Positions 42,471 to 53,894 of a stretch of DNA of 64,000 nt are shown in pieces; the stretch's first letter is position 1, and each line of letters begins with the position of its first letter. The notes beneath the pieces were generated by a model. It was not told where the DNA came from and made no database searches. It saw nothing but the letters and a program-made list of their open reading frames with translations. The stretch is taken from NCBI GenBank assembly GCA_015680685.1, contig MNCI01014438.1:267833-331832 (forward strand), read 5' to 3'. Both the position numbers and the translations under genes were made by a program. This DNA is from Gnetum montanum. Its lineage: Eukaryota; Streptophyta; Gnetopsida; Gnetales; Gnetaceae.

Positions 42471-44659
42471 ATAGATAATTTAAGTTTATTAACCATGTCG
42501 TGGTATATATGCACTTATTATTTACTAAATTATATACACATGACCCTATATCACATCATCCATTCTATTGCTTTTTGCACATCTGGTTGCATCCTTATGA
42601 TCATCATATCCTACTGTATACTACAACTTATTATCACCTATCCTCTTTCCATTCATTTATATCTTATATGTATTCATTCTCTCATTAACTATATATTTTC
42701 ACATACATCGTTTATTTTCTACCTATGATTAATTCACATCCATTCATATGTAACATTGTAACCTTGCCTCATCTAGAATTGAGGAATTGAATTTTATGCA
42801 AATTAATATATATATACCTCAATATTATTCTATTCTACTTTGTTTTACCAAGCTTTATCTTGTAGTAACCTTGCTAGTGAAATAAGCCCCTACCATGGCC
42901 TACTAAGGCCTTAAACTGGGCAACATGTAACCTTATTTGACTACATTCTTCCATTACTTGGCATTACTTAGACCTTGGTGAACTTGGTTTGACATTAATG
43001 AATGACCTTTGACATCAGCATAGCCTTGCCTGACCTTATTTAACATCATTTGACCTATGTTTCACCTTGTTTGCTTTAACCTACCCATTATAACCTTTAT
43101 TGACCACATTTAAACCTTGTTTGACCTTTGATCTAATATGTTTTGGCTTATATAAGCATTATTATTAATGTATTTTTACATTATTTAACAATTTTATTAC
43201 ATAGGTGCCACTTGATGTGCTTATGTTGTCATGTAGGAATGAGCTAGGAGGATACAGAAGAAAACTTGACTAGCCTTAAAGCCTAAGTAAACCCCTCTTG
43301 TGATGTTGTCAAACCAAGTTGACCTTAAATATCCAAACCTTGAGCCTTGAAACCATTCTATTATACAACCATAATATCCTGATGTAACCCAATGATCATT
43401 GATGTTGAAGTCAAAAACATCACAAAGGATTCCTTAGTTGGAATTTCCATCTAAACCATGATGGTGAGGAGAAAACACTTAGGACCAAGTTCCTCACTAG
43501 AACTTAAACCTTCTCAAGACCACATAAAACCCTTGTTATGAAACATTAAATCCATCTTATAGATCTAATTATATCTAATTCTTACATGTTTTCTTATATT
43601 GTTTATCATTGCTAACAGGTTGCAACAAATGATCGATGTTGATGACTTTGATGATCTACAAAAAGTGAGCTTGCATGATCTATCTCTCTCTCCTTGTTGG
43701 ATACAATGAACAAACTAGAAAAATTTGTAAACTTGATGCACATTGCATAGATTTTCCTATGTTGTACTAATTGTAACTTGTTGTGGCTTGGTTTGCTAGT
43801 TTTCTCATGTAGCCCTATGCATTACTTTATAACAACATGTTTTCTTTGTCTAGTTTTCTTGTCCTCTTGAAGTTGTGCTTATAGGGAGAAGGCTAGAGTC
43901 ATCACAAAGGTGCAACTCATCATGGTAGCAACTCACCACATGACCTTGAAGTGCAAGATTTGGTAAGTTTTTCTTGCCATACCAAGAGTGTTTGTTTCAC
44001 CTTATTCCTATTAGCATTCCTTGAACCCAACCTCGTAGCTTGATAATGATCTTCTTCACCCTTAAATAGTAATGTTGACTTGTTTTAGACACTTAGGCAT
44101 TGTGGCCATGTGATATCTCCTTTGTCATGCTTCATGATTAAGTTTTCTAGATGTAACACACCTCATTTAGTAGGAAAATGAAATCAAACTAGCCTTGGCA
44201 AAGACACCCAATGAAGAATTCACCCAAAAAAATGATGAGGAGCAAACTACCAAGAAGTTGGATGGTCAAAAAAATCAAGAAACACACCTATGGCTTTGAA
44301 CATCCAAAAGGAAGAGCCTAATGGCCAAAGAAACCTTAGATCAAGGTGTTGGTTCCTCAAATGCATTTGTTGAGTAAACCAAACTTTGAAATATGAAGTG
44401 CATAGCCTAAATTTCTTAATCAACATGTCAGTGCCATGCTATAGTCATGATGTTAACACTTGGAATACACTGTTAGCCCTCATGACTATTTCCTTATGAC
44501 CTCATTACCATTATTACATCATAGCCTTATCCCATCATCACAAGAACTCTTTGACATAGTTTGACATGATTGGATAAAGCCTAGAGAGGAGGTGTTGGTG
44601 ATGGACTTGTAGTGGTATTTTGTATTCTTTGTCAATGACTATTGCATCAATCTTTTAGA

Positions 44660-44679
44660 TGCCAAGAAAAAGGGGCCAA
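44660..44679 (+). other. Element C polypurine tract
   Basis: The purine-rich AAGAAAAAGGGG, followed by CCAA, ends at the 3' LTR start TGAAACACC. Its place supports plus-strand orientation of C. Confidence 0.65.
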
Positions 44680-46019
44680 TGAAACACCATCAAAATTGTA
44701 TGCTGTAATCTTTGTAATCCCCATCCCATGAAACCCAAGGCTAAGCTTCATTGTAAATGTGAAAATTGCAATCCATGAGGTGTAATCTAACATACTTTAT
44801 ACTTTTGGGGCTGAAAAATGCCTTGTAAGTGGTCAAAGCCTCGTTCCCCATGTGAAAAAAGCCATATAATTCTTATATTTGGGTTTGGGGGGGGGNNNNN
44901 NNNNNNNNNNNNNNNNNNNNNNNNNNNNNNNNNNNNNNNNNNNNNNNNNNNNNNNNNNNNNNNNNNNNNNNNNNNNNNNNNNNNNNNNNNNNNNNNNNNN
45001 NNNNNNNNNNNNNNNNNNNNNNNNNNNNNNNNNNNNNNNNNNNNNNNNNNNNNNNNNNNNNNNNNNNNNNNNNNNNNNNNNNNNNNNNNNNNNNNNNNNN
45101 NNNNNNNNNNNNTGGTATTTTGATGGGTTTTATGGAGGGTATGACAATTTCCACGTTGGAGATACCTATTAGAGGGTGTGGTCCACCAACTGTTAGTGTT
45201 GGGGGATAAAACATCAACCATGCTCATTGTGGGGTGGTGGGGGGTGGTATAACCCTTTTACCCAACATTGCCATTGCATCCCCCCACCATTGCACCTTCC
45301 CCCCCAAAATTATGGCCAAAACCCTATAAAATCCAAGTGCCAAGACCATGAAAGGGTTCTAAACTTTGTAATTTTTTAGCCATTTTTTGTATTCATGAGC
45401 TCTTACACACTTGAAAATATGCAACTTCTTGAACTACCAATGTGGAACCCCCATAGCTATTATTACCTCCCTTTGAGATTTTATGAGTTCTGGGTACCAA
45501 ATTTGAGCATTTTTGGCTTTATCCCAAACATGGCTTCTCTTGGTAGTAAAACCCCCCTCACACATCTCATCCCCTATCCACCACCAGCATTGCCAATTTG
45601 GTGCAAAGAGTAGAAAAGGTTTGATAGCATTAGGAGTGGTAGAACCTTTGGATCATGGAGCTAATTATAGCAGTTTCAATGGATTCTAAACCCCCATTGA
45701 AGTGAACCCCTCCTAATACTTTAGGTACACTTTTTGTATATATTTCTTGAACCATTCTTTATTTTTGTTAAATAAATGTTACAATTCTCTTTGTGTGCAA
45801 GATAGATTTATTTGGTTCATTTTGGTGCATTTATTTTCTTAGATCTACATTTCAATGTTATTTTTCTACCTCCATTTACATTTTCCAAGCCCTTGGATGA
45901 TCTATTGAACCATCCAAGGCATCTCAAATCCTATTTTTCAAAGGCCCTTGGGATTTGGGGTTAAAGCTATTTTTCTATAACATTCGGTCTTCTAACAACT
46001 GAGATTTTCAGTCATTACA
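44680..46019 (+). repeat. Element C 3' LTR
   Basis: It runs from TGAAACACC to GTCATTACA and includes the N gap. It aligns with 21090-21661 plus 27095-27982. A TATA-like CCTATAAAATCC is at 45323-45334. The exact CACAT target duplication follows. Confidence 0.92.
44896..45112. other. Assembly gap (217 N)
   Basis: The gap starts in a G-run (GGGTTTGGGGGGGGG). In the 5' LTR the equivalent interval between ATATTTGG and ATTTTAATGGG is only about 47 bp. The gap is therefore either a placeholder or hides an insertion. Open frames drawn through the N run are meaningless. Confidence 0.95.
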
Positions 46020-46024
46020 CACAT

Positions 46025-46671
46025 TAATGAAAAAGAAATCTTGATGGCCAAAGCTAGAATCAACTTTATCACAATACAAACTCCTAATTGAAAACCCATC
46101 TTGGATAGTCTTGTGCATGTACATTAAGCTAAAATTAAGAATAAAGGTCTAGAAATTGAAAACATGGTAAATTACATGGGGTTAGCAAATCTCTGATACA
46201 CTAACTTGATCATGTTAATAGTAGGTAGGCCCGAAATAGAACTGGAGTAGCAAGTGGCCATGGTTTATGTAATTTATGAAAAATATTTTATAGAGAGAAA
46301 GGATGCACAAAAAAGGTCCACATATTAAATGCTAAAATACAAGTAGTAAAAGTTAACTACTAGGATCAAAAGAATGTAGTAGCAAACCTAGCCAGGAGAA
46401 TGACTAACTACCAAGAATTGAAGAAAATGGCTAGGGCTTTCGAAGAAAAGAAAAGGTAGTTTGTGGCATGGTACATGAAAGGTAACAAGATGTTCTTCCC
46501 ATTTCTATTTTCTTGAAAAATAAAAACTTTAGCAAACATTTCTAAATTTACCTAGATGATCCAAGATTCGAAGAGGTAAAGTGCTAGGTACTATTTAATA
46601 GGTACCAATTTCAAAAGCTTGATAATAAGGGAAAGAAGCTAATGGAAGGGCCACCACTACTTGGAACATAA
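46025..46671 (+). pseudogene. Element F ORF2 coiled-coil part, 3' piece
   Basis: This continues the gene broken at 21089 by element C. It reads E-K-E-I-L-M-A-K-A-R-I-N, then A-K-I-K-N-K-G-L-E-I-E-N and NLIMLIVGRPEIELE. These match EKEIHMANAQIN, AKIKNRDLQIQD and NLAMLTVGHPRLELK in E ORF2. The tail is K-K-L-M-E-G-P-P-L-L-G-T with a stop at 46669-46671, the third copy of the PMEEPPP-type ending. Several stops are present. No F 3' LTR was found after it; H sequence begins by about 46800. Confidence 0.78.
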
Positions 46672-46800
46672 GAACTACATCAAGATTTGTTTATTTTTCT
46701 TTTCTTTGTTTTGATTTCTTTTCTATATGTATTAACCATGCATTACATGATAATATTGCAATCACCACTCAAATCACAATTAATCATGCTTGTGTTCATT
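46672..46800. other. Junction of element F 3' end and element H LTR fragment
   Basis: AT-rich sequence with no gene and no purine tract. The plus-oriented F tail gives way to a minus-oriented LTR fragment somewhere here, so both elements are truncated at this junction. The exact point cannot be set by eye. Confidence 0.5.
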
Positions 46801-47008
46801 AATAATTGAAAATTAAATTCTTAATTTAGATGCATTAAAGTAAAGTTCATGAAAATAAAGAGTATTAAAGGAAACATTAATCTATTCTAAATACTGCAAG
46901 GATTATCAAAAGGGTTCATTTTTATTCCTATCATAGGTACATAAATGTTCGAAAAAAGATTTGTACACACTTAGACTCCTACTGTGGGCACTCAAAAAAT
47001 ATTCTAAC
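46801..47008 (-). repeat. Element H 3' LTR, left fragment
   Basis: On the minus strand it has the family blocks: AGTGCCCACAGTAGGAGTCT (about 46978) and the AATAAAAATGAACC zone. It breaks at the CTAAC target duplication of G and resumes at 55271. The outer LTR end is missing. Confidence 0.7.
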
Positions 47009-48301
47009 TATAGCATCCAAAAATGTTAGTGGCTAGAACACCAAGAGGTTATTAGGTGCATAGCCTAACCCCAAATCCATGTGAGGGCCGTACTAGAGAA
47101 AACAGAAATGGGGTGCCTTGAATGGTCTAGTTGATCACATAGGGACTTACGCAGTGTCCAATAACTATTTGTAAATATAATTTTAGAATGTAACATGTGG
47201 AGTTTGGAATGAAAGAGAACATAGCACTCGCAATAGAAAAAACGTATCAAAGTATGTAATTTGGATAATAGAAATAAATGAATACACAAAGATGAAACAT
47301 ATATGCTATAGTAAAATAGAATGAGAGTTTGGGTAAGGAGATGCACCACCCCAAAATCAAGGGATTTGATTTTTTTTTTGAATGATGGATGTGTACAAAT
47401 AGTATGTAGTGTTGGACAAGCACAATTAAGCAAAGGAGTGAGATGCTACAGACATGGTGCAGGTAGGCACAAATAAGCTAATGCTTGCCGAACTGAGAGC
47501 TACTATGCTAGAGTGGGAGAGAGATTTGGGAGACTCCAATGCTGAGATTTTCCACTCATCACCCTTCTACTCACCAATCTTCTTGCCCCCATCTCGCTAA
47601 CTATCAGAAGCTCTGTACTTAAAAATTCTCACGTCCAAGGAATGCCAACCACTTGGGAATGCCAACAGTCAAGGAATGCTAACCATTGGGGAATGCCAAT
47701 AGATAAGGAATGTCAACTGTTGGGGAATTCCAATAGTCAAGGAATGCTAACCACTAGGGAATGCCAACAGTCAAGGAATTCCAACCATTGGGGAATGCCA
47801 ATAGTCAAGGAATGCCAACTATTGGGGAATGCCAACAGTCAAGGAATGCCAACTGTTGGGGAATGCCAACAGTCAAGGAATGCCAACTACTGAAACATTA
47901 GGGTTGCAAGGGTATTTATAGGGCTAGGGTTAGTCCAAAATGTGGATTAGATGCCATGTGGTAGTGCAGTGGGTGGGACTGCACTGTCTACTATGCTCAT
48001 CCCATGTTAGGTGCGGGACATGAGATGCTTGTAGTGTCAAGCTAGCTACGTTGTGCTATGCTGCATAGCTTGAAAACTATGCTACACTATGCTCATTATT
48101 ACACTATGCTGCATAATGTGACATGGTGCTATGTTGCACAACGTGACATGGTGCTACACTACACTACACTACATAGTGTGACATCTATGCAGAAAGTGCC
48201 ATCGTTCTGACACTTAGAGAAATTTTGCAAATCTGGTAGCTGGAGCTGACTACACCCAACACTTTGGAAAAATTTGGGCAAAGTGCCCCTCTTTGTTGAC
48301 A
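47009..48301 (-). repeat. Element G 3' LTR (left)
   Basis: It aligns with the right LTR from TATAGCATCCAAAAATG to GGGCAAAGTGCC at about 48286. After that the two differ, and the expected TGGTGTTTCA end (plus strand) is not found, so its inner end is lost or rearranged. It contains the GGAATGCC tandem array and TATA (minus strand, 47911-47920). Confidence 0.85.
47635..47889. repeat. GGAATGCC minisatellite in the element G left LTR
   Basis: About seven and a half units of 34 bp, each made of two related 17-bp halves (AAGGAATGCCAAC and GGGGAATGCCAA). Read on the minus strand it lies downstream of the TATA box, within the presumed transcript. The long plus-strand open frame over it (47642-47893) is a by-product of the repeat. 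Confidence 0.9.
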
Positions 48302-50057
48302 TATAGAGGAGTATCTTGAGAGATGTCAACAAAGAATTACAAAATACCATAGCAGAAATTTCTCCAACATCACTCATCAGCAAAAGATTAGATGTCATTT
48401 TACCATGCTGAAGAGTGTTATGGAAATAAGGTTACGCTAGGGGACAAGGGGTACAAGCAATGCTAGAGAGATGAAATTTGAACTATGGGAATGAAATGCA
48501 AATAGTGGATCATGATGTAAGATGCAGATTCAACATGGCTGACAATGACCATGGCATGAAGTGGTTCACCTCTGAAACGTTAACCTCTCGTTGAAGTGCT
48601 TATTAGAGCATCAAAGTCAATTTAAAGCTAGGCCAGTTGTGAAGTTGCAGCATTGTCAATTTACTTGGGGATGTGCTTTTCCCCATTCTTTTTTTTTGTG
48701 AGGTGAACCTTCTTTGGGTTCATCTTACTATTGAATGTTAGTTGCAAGTTGGCCATCGAGAAGATGGGCTTTATTTTGATGCATCACATTGCATACGTAG
48801 GATAGATGTTTCCTCCTAGGGATGATTCATGTTACATCTCCTTAGTCTTTTACCACATAATAGAGGTGCCCCACAGGATGAATTGTGTTACATCGACCAT
48901 GGGTTCTATATTTGATGTGAAGAGAATGCCATGTGCATCATAGTGTGTATGCATTCGAGGGATGTATAATCATGAGTATGTGGGAGATGAGAGGATATTA
49001 GAATAACAAAGTGAATGTGCATAGGTTGTAAGAAGGATGAGGGGGAAGGTGCACTCTTGAGTGGCTCAACTAGTCCATTCATGCATATTAGAGCTATGTG
49101 GTGACTTGCTGTTACAATGAGATGCATCTCTACATGACCACTTTTGAGGCTTCATCTTGAAAATACAACTCTAAGAAGATAAGAAAGCCACAAAACATGA
49201 AATGCCAATGTAAATGTTAGATGTGAAGATGCCACAGGTGCTAGATGCGAAGATGCTACAAATGTGTCAAATGATGTGCTAGTTGCAAGTGCTCAAGAAG
49301 CTGGTGAAAGTGCCAAGGTGATGATGCTATGAGTCCTCTAAAGGTCGCACTAATGGCAAGTGCTCTAAAAGATCACCAAAATGATGGGAGGCGATGATGC
49401 TGTGAGTGCTCCCAAGGCTACACTGATGGAAAGTGCTCCAAAAGATCAACAACATGCCAGTTTAAAGTCTTGGAATATTGTGAACATAGTTGAAGGTCCC
49501 AACAGATTGTGATGTGTTAGTTTATAGTCCTAGCAGACTATTGGATGCTAGTTTAATGTTGTAGTAGATAGTGGATGTTGTATGAGTTTAAAGTCATGAC
49601 CTAAGGATGAGCTATTGTGCCAGTTGAACATCATGACCCAAGGACAATTTATGCCAGTTTATAGTCATAGTGAACTATCTATTCCAGTTTATAGTCATAG
49701 CGGATTGGTGCTTACCTTGCTTGTGTAAGGTGCGATGCTGCATGCATGGTCATGCTGTGTGCCTACAAGATCCGGCAAAAATAAACTAGAAAGAAAATAA
49801 CATCAAGCAACACCTATTGTAAAAAAAGTTAAAATGGATGAATGAAAGGAATGTAATGCAAAAAGTGATAGTTTTAGATCATTTTGGGTTGTAGGCTAGT
49901 TTAAGGCCTTTTTAGGCCATATTTTTTTATTATTTTTCAAATGCAATGCATAAGCTAAGTAGATGGATGTGTAAACAAAGTAGAAATGCGTAAAAAAAGA
50001 GAAGTAATGTGTAAAATAGGAAAGCAGGTGAAATGTAAATGCATGAACAAATGCAAC
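48302..50057 (-). other. Element G 3' non-coding region
   Basis: No gene is seen. It has repeated phrases such as CAGTTTATAGTCATAGC and AAGTGCTCCAAAAGATCA near 49330-49700, and AGTTTAAAGTC words. RT, RNase H and integrase motifs are absent. The minus-strand open frame at 48159-48398 falls mostly inside the LTR. Confidence 0.6.
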
Positions 50058-53000
50058 CTAGAAAAAAACCAAAAATGTATGGCCAATGGAGGCAAGGGGT
50101 GAGCTAGTGCTTAACATGTTTTTGGCCAAGGAAAAGTCTTGATCACATATTTGCTTTCTAATCAGGTGTGGATTAGGGGGTGTGCAAGGCTTAGGATCCT
50201 CTAGAAGGATATTGGCTTCAACCACTTGTTCAAGTGTGTTAGCCTTAGGCGCTGTGTTGGTTGCTATAGGTGTGCCACCAAGAAACTCCTCTTCCGAAAC
50301 TTGTGCCATGTCTATGTCATGGATAGTCGAAGAGGAAGCATTATCACCATGGATGATAAGTTGACCACCTTCATATGGAAGGTGGATTTCTTGGTGGATG
50401 GGAGAGGAGATGGCTCTTAGTTGGGCTAGCTAAGGCCTGCCTAGAATCATGTTGAAACTTGGCATTTCCTCTGTGACAGTGAAATATGCACTAGTGGGGA
50501 ATTGCTCTCCTGCCACAAAGGCTAAGTTGATTGTACCCTTGACTATGACACATGATCTGTTGAAGGATTTTAGATATGTGGTTTTGGTTGGCCTAATTTC
50601 ATCCACCAAGCCTAGCTTATCGATGATGGAGTACAAGACTATGTTTGTTGTTGCACCATCATCGACATGCACTTTGCAGATGGTACACTACTCAACACAT
50701 ATGCTAATGGATAGTGGAGTTGTAGTGACCTCCCCCTGTTTGGGGTTGACTTTAACTACATCATCGTGAAAGGCTAGAGATGTTGAACCTAATTCCTATG
50801 GTGTAGGGGCCAATATCATTGCATGAATGGATGCTTCATCTATAGGGATGTCCTCTGTAATAGGAATGGATGTCAAGATTCGGGCCAATGCTTGGCAGTG
50901 AGTAGATGAAGTCATGACTAGGTTGTACAAGCTCAACATTGTGTTCTTTTGCTTGAGCATTTGTTTCACTTGGGTTAGTGCAGCTACGAAGTCCTTGCCA
51001 TTAGCCATTATGTTGGCCTTGACTCCTTCCATGTGGCTTGAGAGATAGATCTCTTGCATAGGAAACTTGGGCTTGGTTTGCTTGGCTTGCTTGGGGGTAG
51101 GGGCCCCAGTGTTTGGTTGTTTCTTGCTAGTTGTGGCTTTTGCTTTGGCCATGGGGGTTTTGAGGTGCTCATTTATCCTCTTGTGTTGCCATTTGGTGGG
51201 CCTACTTGGGTTGCTAGTGGGGTCGACCCTCGAGGAAGGGGAGATTGAGACATTGCCCACTGTTGGGCTTCAGGTAGGTGAGTGGCCATCATGTTGTGAG
51301 ATCCTTATGACAAAGGGTAGTTTAGGAGTTATTGTAGGGGTTGTTGTGTGACTAACTCATTGTGGCACCTTGATGATGAAAGGTTGCTTAGTGGTTGTTG
51401 TTGCTATGTCATGCCAATTTAATGTCTTAGTGGATGATTGGTTTGAAACTTGGACCACAAAGAGTGTTGTGGGTGCCCAAGGTGAAATTTTGATAAAAAG
51501 GAAGGCCTCTCACTTTTGGAGGCTAAGGGGACCTTTTCCTTGTTAGGAGGCATACAGATCACAAAAGGTTGTTGCATAGGTTTGGGCTTGCCACCTATGC
51601 TAATGGAATTTATGACATAGGAGGCATCATCTGTGTTGGATTGACTGATTATGTTGATTACCAGTTGGCCTCGTTCTATCATTCTCTGTAGGTCATCCTG
51701 CAAAGCACGATAGTTTTTTATACTGTGACTAGCCAATTGATGGTAATGATAGTATTGGTTCAATTTAAAATGTTGTGGGACCAGGGGCTCATTTGGTATT
51801 GCTAATGTGGGATTCCTTAGTAGTTCGTAGTACCTATCATGTTTGTGGCAGGTAATCACCGATATGTGTTTGTGTTGGATTTTCATGGCTTTTAGGAGTT
51901 ACTCCAACAGTTTAGAGGGTTTCATCGATAGTGATGTATACTTTGAGTGGTCCTTGCACTGAAAGTTCGGCCTTGAGTTGGCACCAAAGTTGGTAGCTTT
52001 GTCAGTTGGGGCTTTGGGCTGCTTAGCTATTGGGCTCTAGTTGGTTGCTTTTGTGCTTGTAGCCACTATTTCCACTGTTGTGTTTTGCTTGCGAGCATGT
52101 TGGTTTCTGTAGGCCACATAAGCTGGGTCATTGCTAGCTTGTGCTGCTTCCTGTATGCTTTTTTCTTGAGCAAAGGCTTGGCTAAGAGACTTTGGGGCTA
52201 GATAATACAGTTTGAACTTAATGAAGTTATTTACTGCACCTTTGAAGATGGCCAGTAGATGTGCCTCCACTAGGAACTCATGCATTTCACTCAATGCATC
52301 ATTCCAACATTGGAGGAATTTAATCATAGGCTCTAGAGGTCCCTGCTTAACCGACATGAGTTGGTCAAGAGTTGCTTCAAGCTTTAGGTTGTGCCTAAAG
52401 CGTGTTACAAACTGGCTTATGAGATCCTCTAAAGAGGAGATTGAGGCCTTGGGTAGCGTGCGATACCAGTCTAAGGCCTTGCCAATGAGTGACATGGAAA
52501 ACACTAGCATGATGACATGTGGCCAAGCTTGAAGGAGTAGGCACTCAGATCAAAATGTCACCATGTGTGCATTGGGGTCCCCTTCACCATTGTACTTCAT
52601 GAATTGTGGTAGCTGGGCCCCAGTTGGGAGAGTTAGAGGTGGTACCATAGGACTTATGGAATCATCTTTGTAGAAGTCCACCACCTTGATGGTGTCAGAG
52701 GAGGTAGCCTTAAGTCAGTTGATTTCCTCTGTCAAGCTTTGGATTAGCTAGAATGCCTGATCCAAACTTGGGGATGTGCCAACTGGTTGCATTGGCTAGG
52801 CTTGGATTGGTTGCATAGTATAGGGTAGAATTGTTGGTTGTGGAGTTTGCCAGTTTAACATTGTAGTGGATAGGTGTTGCTAGTTTAACATCATAGTGAA
52901 TGGTTGTTGATGTGTTGGCTAAGCAATGGGTGAGGTGATCGAAGTAGGCTGCACATGAGTGGGTTGGATGGACACTACTGATGCCAATGAGATAGGTGGA

Positions 53001-53470
53001 ACATAGGATGCTTGAGTTTTCTAGAGCTAGGAGGTGACCCTTGCATGAGCATAGTGTTGGGAAAATGTATTAGTTTCTTGCAAGGAAGGTTGAATTGGCA
53101 TGGTTACCATCTCGAAGAGGATGGATGGACCAAACCAAGGAGGGGATGTATTAGGGAGTGCTCAGTGGAAGATGGTGTGGAGGGGGCTCTCATGCTTAGA
53201 GTGGGCCTTGAACTCATCTTCTTCCTTATGTGAGGCTTCCTCGTAGGTTGTCCTTGTATCATGCTTGCTTGCACAAATAAGTTGAGACAACAACTGGTGG
53301 TAGGACTCCGTGAGTGGGATTATGTCAAACAAGGAGGGGTTGTACTCCCATCCATTCCAGTGGACTCGTTCGTAGTCTTGTTTTGCTTCTAAATCAAGGT
53401 AATCCACTGGTAACCCTGCTTGGATTTTGGCACAAAAAAAATTTGTATTGTTCGTGGCTTAGTATGGCTC
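50058..53470 (-). pseudogene. Element G gag-protease
   Basis: On the minus strand the order is as follows. The N-terminal block has F-C-A-K-I-Q-A-G-L and EYNPSLFDIIPL (about 53430-53290). A Pro/Gln/Thr-rich region follows. The gag core (52690-52037) has QFMKYNGEGDPNAHMVTF, SLIGKALDWYRTLP and AVNNFIKFKLYYL. The knuckle-like block is N-Q-Y-Y-H-Y-H..A-S-H-S-I (about 51770), then LQDDLQRMIERGQLVI. A basic Pro-rich linker and LKQKNTMLSLYNLV come next. The protease has V-D-D-G-A-T-T-N-I-V and MPSFNMILGRP (50672-50430), then S-P-I-H-Q-E-I-H and GGQLIIHGDN. It ends near 50058. A frame change covers 50796-51260, with a few in-frame stops elsewhere. Plus-strand open frames at 50182-51351 are shadows. 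Confidence 0.85.
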
Positions 53471-53872
53471 GCTTTGGCTGGATTGTGGAATAAAACATGT
53501 TAGAGATTGATGTGGAAGGTTGATTTGGATTCATATTCATAGATCAGGTTGTGAAAGTTGCTATTTGCAGAAAGTGGCTAACTCTAAAAAATACAAAAAA
53601 AATGACTAAATCTGCCAGTAGTAGGAAAATGGCTAAGTGTAAAAATGCAAAAAAAATGATAAGTATGAAAATGTAGAAAAAATGCTAACTGTGAAAATTG
53701 TTAAAAATGGCCTACTCTGGTGCTACACTTGCTACGCTAGAGCTTGCTATGCTATAGCTCATCAAGCTCTCTACGTTGGAGCTTGCTACTCTTTGAGAAC
53801 TTGTTATGCTCTCTAGAACATCCAAAGTTTTGACCAAGTGCTCATAAAAAATGTAGACATAAATGGTTCATG

Positions 53873-53890
53873 CCCTCCTTCTAGCGCCAA
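53873..53890 (-). other. Element G primer-binding site
   Basis: On the minus strand TTGGCGCTAGAAGGAGGG lies 4 bases inside the 5' LTR end. It is the intact form of the decayed site in C. It differs from the Asp and initiator-Met sites of the other elements. Confidence 0.75.
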
Positions 53891-53894
53891 AGGC

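Larger units (their letters stand above)
41202..44659 (+). other. Element C 3' non-coding region, no pol
   Basis: No RT, RNase H or integrase motif was found in any frame over 3.4 kb. The sequence is low in complexity. It contains a minisatellite (41409-41570), a CA microsatellite, and a stretch near 42950-43140 with many TTGACC words. Open frames at 41938-42728 are AT-rich and without similarity to known retroelement proteins. Confidence 0.6.
21090..46019 (+). mobile_element. Element C: Ty3/gypsy-type gag-protease-only LTR element (with nested B and E)
   Basis: The element starts TGAAACAC at 21090 and ends GTCATTACA at 46019. The exact 5-bp duplication CACAT flanks it (21085-21089 and 46020-46024). 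Removing it rejoins the coiled-coil gene of element F, which confirms the boundaries. The 5' LTR (21090-27982) is split by element B; the 3' LTR is 44680-46019. The internal region (27983-44679) contains a PBS, a repeat-rich leader, gag, protease, and then element E. The protease is followed by 3.5 kb without RT or integrase. Without B and E, C is about 10.8 kb including the N gap. It is related to G (same LTR start, PBS and proteins). Confidence 0.9.

Noticed and set aside
42495-42728. Two overlapping frames with hydrophobic residues as a membrane protein gene
   Set aside because: AT-rich, two frames open at once, inside the non-coding 3' part of element C, and next to a CA microsatellite.
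44787-45227. Open frames on both strands across the N gap
   Set aside because: They exist only because N codons are not read as stops; flanks are LTR sequence.
47635-47889. CRISPR-like regular repeats (GGAATGCC array)
   Set aside because: The sequence is eukaryotic, the array has no unique spacers, and the same array is in both LTRs of element G. It is a minisatellite.
47642-47893. 83-codon plus-strand open frame
   Set aside because: It is the translation of the 34-bp minisatellite and is antisense to element G.
50182-51351. Plus-strand open frames over the G protease region
   Set aside because: Antisense shadows of the gag-protease gene, which has matching blocks in C.
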